Source: Candidatus Anoxychlamydiales bacterium
Lineage (GTDB): Bacteria; Chlamydiota; Chlamydiia; Chlamydiales; SM23-39
Length of the DNA: 9,169 nt
Assembly: GCA_011064905.1 (NCBI GenBank)
Contig: JAAKFW010000045.1
Coordinates: forward strand, 1-9,169
Direction of reading: 5' to 3'
Shown here: piece after piece, positions 7,234-9,169 of the stretch
Position numbering within the stretch: position 1 is the stretch's first letter
Layout: each line of letters begins with the position of its first letter
The notes under the pieces: generated by a model
Database searches by the model: none
The model's input: only the letters and a program-made list of their open reading frames with translations
What the model was told of the DNA's origin: nothing
Position numbers and translations under genes: made by a program

Positions 7234-8015
7234 GAATTTTGTTTTTCTGCAAATTCTTCTATTCTCTCTGTTTGTTTCTTATTTAAATTAATATTAGGCC
7301 TTTTTCCTTTCACAAATGCTATTGCCTCCTTTGCAGACATGTTTTTTTCAGCTATCAAATAACAGCAAACAGCTGTGACACTTCTTCCTTTTCCCGCTTT
7401 GCAATGAACATATACTTTTTTACCTTTTCCTATTTTTTTTGTTAAAAATTTTACGGCTTTGTTAATTTGATCTAAGCTCAGGGGCTCAAAGTCTAGAGCT
7501 TCAATCTTGCATTGCTTCATTCCCGTGTTCGTCCAATCTTCAGCTGTTACGGGATTTGAAAAAAAGGTTTTTTGATATTCAAAAGGTTCTAATAGACTTA
7601 AAATTGATTTGATCTTCTCCTTTTTGAATTCAGCTATATGCTTTTTATTGTTTAAAGGAATGGCGCCTAGGTAGATATTTGAAACATCTTTAGCCTTATC
7701 TGAGATATCACTATACCAGGGTTGTTTTTTTGGAAAAAAATAATTTAATGACAGAGTATAAATCAAAGATATACGATATTTTGTGTTTTTTTTAAAAGAG
7801 CTTAGCTTAGCATAAATCCTTGATGGTAAGCTATCTTCTCCTAAAAAATTTGACCAAAAAGTTGAGCTTTTAAAAGTTTCTTGACTTGCTGTGGAGCTCT
7901 TTGCAGTAGTATTATCTAGACCCTTATTAGAATCGGATCTTTTGGCAGCAGGTGTTACAGAAGGCATTGAGGCTACGTCTGAAGGTGAGTGTACGCTTGA
8001 AGTAGGATCAGCCAT
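7221..8015 (-). CDS. PTPMT1-like dual-specificity phosphatase with a Ser/Thr-rich N-terminal extension
   Basis: Cysteine-based phosphatase, 264 aa. The signature HCKAGKGRS (204-212) gives nucleophile C205 and R211; D175 in the LDF of the preceding loop is the likely general acid. The framework follows PTPMT1, the mitochondrial phosphatidylglycerophosphate phosphatase: a hydrophobic LIYTL segment (84-88), WYSDI then YLGAIPL (115-121), a variable loop to W161, the YVHCKAGxxRS block, CCYLIA, then KGKRPNI and a terminal helix. Candidate substrates are phosphatidylglycerophosphate or phosphoinositides, of the bacterium or the host. Residues 1-60 are a Ser/Thr/Ala/Pro-rich, apparently disordered tail absent from PTPMT1 cores and resembling type III secretion N-termini; secretion is inference. 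ATG 8015 is chosen because an upstream ATG at 8026 is out of frame; the ribosome binding site is weak. The gene is convergent with the 322-residue gene and follows the RasGEF-like gene on the same strand, 127 bp away. Confidence 0.88.
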   Translation of the reverse strand: MADPTSSVHSPSDVASMPSVTPAAKRSDSNKGLDNTTAKSSTASQETFKSSTFWSNFLGEDSLPSRIYAKLSSFKKNTKYRISLIYTLSLNYFFPKKQPWYSDISDKAKDVSNIYLGAIPLNNKKHIAEFKKEKIKSILSLLEPFEYQKTFFSNPVTAEDWTNTGMKQCKIEALDFEPLSLDQINKAVKFLTKKIGKGKKVYVHCKAGKGRSVTAVCCYLIAEKNMSAKEAIAFVKGKRPNINLNKKQTERIEEFAEKQNSKKP

Positions 8016-8060
8016 TTTTTTACCATTTTTTATAAATTAAATTTAACTTTTTTAACTTTT

Positions 8061-8088
8061 ATTAAATATTTTAGCTTAAACATCTCAA
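8061..8088 (-). promoter_or_regulatory. Candidate promoter of the phosphatase gene
   Basis: Reading the minus strand, TTGAGA (8088-8083), a 16-bp spacer and TTTAAT (8066-8061) match the housekeeping consensus at five of six positions each, although the key second A of the -10 is T. RNA would start near 8054, about 40 nt before ATG 8015. Both hexamers fall within the repeat copy at 8062-8095. In such AT-rich DNA a chance match is possible. Confidence 0.32.
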
Positions 8089-8142
8089 ATTTTAAGATAA
8101 TTAAGAAAGTGGGCCTAATCTTTTAATATGTTCTGTTTTTTA

Positions 8143-8622
8143 CTATCTATGTTTTAGTAATGAACAAAATTTATCCATTATCTCATTTGCTTTCCTAAAA
8201 TTTCTGGTTATTTCATCAGCTTTCTTAAAATCTGGGTCTATTTGTTTTAGGTTACTATATTTTTTCAAATATTTTATATGCATCTTTTCAAAAGCAAGTC
8301 TTACGTATTCAAACATAGCTTTTTTTTCAACTGGCTTCTCTTTATCTAATTGGCTTATCCTCAAAGCCCATTCAATTGCAAGTTGAGAGGACATCAGTTT
8401 GTCTTTAACAGTAATGTTGTCTTGTTTTGTTTTATTATAAATTTTAGGAGCCCATTTATCATCTGTCTTATCCCAACTTAGAACATCCCGCGTGTGTACC
8501 CTAGCTTTAAATATACGAATTGCATCGTTTTCCATTTCTGAAAATTCTTTATTATCAAATGGTTGTGAATCTATTATTGGTTCAGATATTTTTGGCGTAG
8601 TGGCGCTTAAAACTGAAAACAT
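8143..8622 (-). CDS. Small protein resembling the N-terminal half of a RasGEF (CDC25-like) domain
   Basis: A 159-residue hypothetical protein. From about residue 30 to 128 it follows the order and spacing of the RasGEF fold: DAIRIF (34-38), then VLSW (W50), DK and APKI (58-61), an L-x-x-x-W helix (W85), LDKEKPVEKK, FEYVRLA (104-110; W85 to A110 is 25 residues, as in the usual WV...IKIA pair), and YSNLKQI (122-128), where NNFNSLMAI is expected. I infer this from remembered family patterns and it needs a profile search. RasGEFs activate Ras-family GTPases, which bacteria lack, so a host target would be implied. The rest of the domain, including the catalytic hairpin, is missing. The C-terminus is instead a tandem ten-residue repeat. 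The first 30 residues are Ser/Thr/Pro-rich and could carry a type III signal. AAAGAG precedes ATG 8622. TAG is followed at once by TAA, with no continuation in frame. Confidence 0.72.
   Translation of the reverse strand: MFSVLSATTPKISEPIIDSQPFDNKEFSEMENDAIRIFKARVHTRDVLSWDKTDDKWAPKIYNKTKQDNITVKDKLMSSQLAIEWALRISQLDKEKPVEKKAMFEYVRLAFEKMHIKYLKKYSNLKQIDPDFKKADEITRNFRKANEIMDKFCSLLKHR
8170..8229 (-). repeat. Two tandem 30-bp in-frame repeats in the RasGEF-like gene
   Basis: Two adjacent 30-base units (8229-8200 and 8199-8170, minus strand) encode FKKADEITRN and FRKANEIMDK, which share F, K, A, E, I and similar residues elsewhere. They sit at the C-terminus, where the RasGEF-like similarity ends. 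They look like an old in-frame duplication that extended a charged helix. Confidence 0.6.
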
Positions 8623-8684
8623 TTTCTATCTCTTTGTTTATTATCTATTATTTTAATTATTTTTAGTTTAATGCTTATTAATTG

Positions 8685-8722
8685 CTAATTACAATTATTA
8701 TAACAAATATACTAATTACAAT
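8685..8722. repeat. Paired 11-bp direct repeat, possible operator
   Basis: CTAATTACAAT occurs at 8685-8695 and again at 8712-8722, 27 bp apart. One copy covers the likely transcription start and the other the -35 region of the promoter at 8697-8725. The first copy also sits in an inverted repeat, AATTG (8680-8684) with CAATT (8692-8696). The layout is what a repressor operator pair would look like; no regulator is identified. Confidence 0.35.
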
Positions 8723-8725
8723 CAA
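8697..8725 (-). promoter_or_regulatory. Promoter of the RasGEF-like gene
   Basis: On the minus strand, TTGATT (8725-8720), a 17-bp spacer and TATAAT (8702-8697) with an extended -10 TG two bases before it (TGTTATAAT). The -10 is perfect and the -35 matches four of six. RNA would start near 8690, giving a leader of about 68 nt before ATG 8622. Repeat copies lie on the -35 and on the start site. Confidence 0.5.
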
Positions 8726-8761
8726 GTAAATAATTTAATTAACTGTTTTTGGTTTTATTGC

Positions 8762-8873
8762 ACTAAGAGACTTGTCTTAAGGGGCATACGCCAATATAGT
8801 GGAGATGGCAAGTTAACCCTGAGAGCTTTGCTTTAATAACCTGAAGGCTATCTAAAACTTAAGTCGCTTTCTC
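8762..8873 (-). ncRNA. Candidate structured small RNA or long leader, class unknown
   Basis: Within the gene-free stretch 8623-8977 this part is less AT-rich than its surroundings and full of inverted repeats. On the minus strand a perfect TATAAT (8884-8879), without a good -35, would start RNA near 8873. Predicted pairings: GAGAG of CTGAGAG (8877-8871) with CTCTC of CTCTCAG (8825-8819); inside it GATAGCC (8852-8846) with GGTTATT (8841-8835) around a TTCA loop; then GCCA (8809-8806) with TGGC (8793-8790), or the competing GGC/GCC hairpin at 8792-8783; and a last hairpin TAAGA/TCTTA (8779-8764). No U-run ends it. It does not fit tRNA, 4.5S, tmRNA, RNase P or TPP riboswitch signatures. It could be an independent RNA or the far leader of the RasGEF-like gene. 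Confidence 0.35.
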
Positions 8874-8923
8874 TCAGCATTATACAGTGATTTTAGTTCT
8901 TGAGTTCTAGATCTGATGGAGAC

Positions 8924-8941
8924 ATTATATAAGGTTATAAT
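8924..8941. repeat. A-T hairpin ATTATA-loop-TATAAT downstream of the metallophosphoesterase
   Basis: ATTATA (8924-8929) and TATAAT (8936-8941) are inverted repeats around a six-base loop TAAGGT. It lies 37 bp past the metallophosphoesterase stop. It could be a weak hairpin in that transcript or a pair of outward-facing -10 sequences; neither has a matching -35. Confidence 0.25.
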
Positions 8942-8977
8942 ATATTTAATTCGCTCAACTTAGATATTCTTAACTAA

Positions 8978-9169
8978 TTATAAGATTTCAACAGGACTAA
9001 AATTGATATAATCTGCTGAGGTTAAGATATATTTTATATTATTTTTTTCACCAAACATCTTTTTCTCTTTTTTTAGATTATGAAGATGTCCAAAGATGCA
9101 AATATCAATATTATATTTTTCTAAGAGTTTAGATACTTTTGAATCTTTTAAATCTGCTGAAATGGGAGG
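8978..9169 (-). CDS. Calcineurin-like metallophosphoesterase (partial, C-terminal 63 residues)
   Basis: The minus-strand frame enters from the right edge and ends at TAA 8980-8978. The visible 63 residues start PPISAD, the usual continuation of the H-x-PP block. They contain ICIFGHLHN (residues 24-31 of the visible part), the GHxH motif that supplies the last metal ligands of calcineurin-like phosphoesterases, and end with YILTSADYINFSPVEIL, where a strand and a S/ADxxxFxP motif close the domain. It belongs to the short (about 230-residue) bacterial phosphoesterase family with a GHLH and a DFxxFxP-like tail; a chlamydial member (CT488-like) is known to me, but orthology is inference. The catalytic N-terminal metal sites lie outside the window, so activity cannot be judged. 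It has the same strand as the RasGEF-like and phosphatase genes, but is separated from them by 355 bases. Confidence 0.8.
   Translation of the reverse strand, partial: PPISADLKDSKVSKLLEKYNIDICIFGHLHNLKKEKKMFGEKNNIKYILTSADYINFSPVEIL

Larger units (their letters stand above)
7191..8077 (+). repeat. 16-bp direct repeats flanking the phosphatase gene
   Basis: TTAAATATTTTAGCTT occurs at 7191-7206, as the last codons of the 322-residue gene, and again at 8062-8077, upstream of the phosphatase start. Looser similarity continues to 7225 and 8095 (ending in TTTAAG in both). Each copy reads L-N-I-L-A-stop in the matching frame, with TGA in the first and TAA in the second. A shorter copy (14 bp, 7059-7072) lies inside the 322-residue gene. 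The coordinates given span both outer copies and the gene between them. Confidence 0.5.

Noticed and set aside
8100..8142. Continuation of the RasGEF domain after the stop, as a frameshifted remnant
   Set aside because: The next bases give TAG-TAA in frame, and the other frames yield only about ten residues before a stop, too little to support a broken gene.
8640..8760. CRISPR-like or iteron array in the A-T-rich spacer
   Set aside because: Only two copies of an 11-bp repeat are present, with no regular spacers or origin-type boxes; promoter-linked repeats are the simpler reading.
8781..8852. TPP riboswitch on the plus strand (GGGGC, CTGAGAG, ACC-CTGA)
   Set aside because: The conserved blocks are in the wrong order (ACCC before CTGAGA) and the second thi-box domain is absent.
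8762..8873. 6S RNA, 4.5S RNA or tmRNA
   Set aside because: It is too short for 6S and tmRNA, has no GGTCAGG/GGAAGCAG-type SRP loop, and no tRNA-like ends.

Overview
The window is strongly AT-rich and gene-dense, and it looks like the chromosome of a member of the phylum Chlamydiae, most likely an AT-rich environmental lineage. The evidence is a mutL-pepP pair lying beside two type II secretion-like pseudopilin genes and a single-pass membrane protein gene. In Chlamydia trachomatis the same neighbourhood (roughly CT566-CT575) holds pseudopilin-like genes, gspG/F/E/D, pepP and mutL. The phylum call rests on remembered gene order and protein style, not on a search.

Layout. A tRNA/poly(A) nucleotidyltransferase gene (minus) runs off the left edge. 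It is divergent from mutL and pepP (plus), which form a tight two-gene operon. pepP overlaps tail-to-tail by 8 bp with a three-gene minus-strand set: pseudopilin A (6189-5716), pseudopilin B (5665-5033) and a membrane-anchored protein (5008-4130). A divergent promoter region (about 6180-6270) separates this set from a plus-strand helical protein of unknown function (6240-7208). Further right, all on the minus strand, are a PTPMT1-like dual-specificity phosphatase (8015-7221), a small protein resembling the first half of a RasGEF domain (8622-8143), a 355-base non-coding stretch with a promoter, repeats and a possible structured RNA, and the C-terminus of a calcineurin-like metallophosphoesterase that runs off the right edge.

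How they fit together. The left half is housekeeping: RNA 3'-end addition, mismatch repair, peptide turnover. The middle is part of the chlamydial T2SS-like apparatus, here without gspD/E/F/G next to it. The right half is accessory. Two neighbouring genes encode eukaryote-like signalling folds, both with Ser/Thr/Pro-rich, apparently disordered N-termini of the kind seen on type III secreted proteins. This makes a small candidate effector islet.

Most notable observations: a MutL whose three endonuclease-site motifs are all degraded; pseudopilins lacking the usual Gly before the cleavage site; symmetric -10 elements shared by divergent genes; the phosphatase/RasGEF-like pair with repeat signatures around and inside it; and an unassigned structured RNA candidate near 8762-8873.
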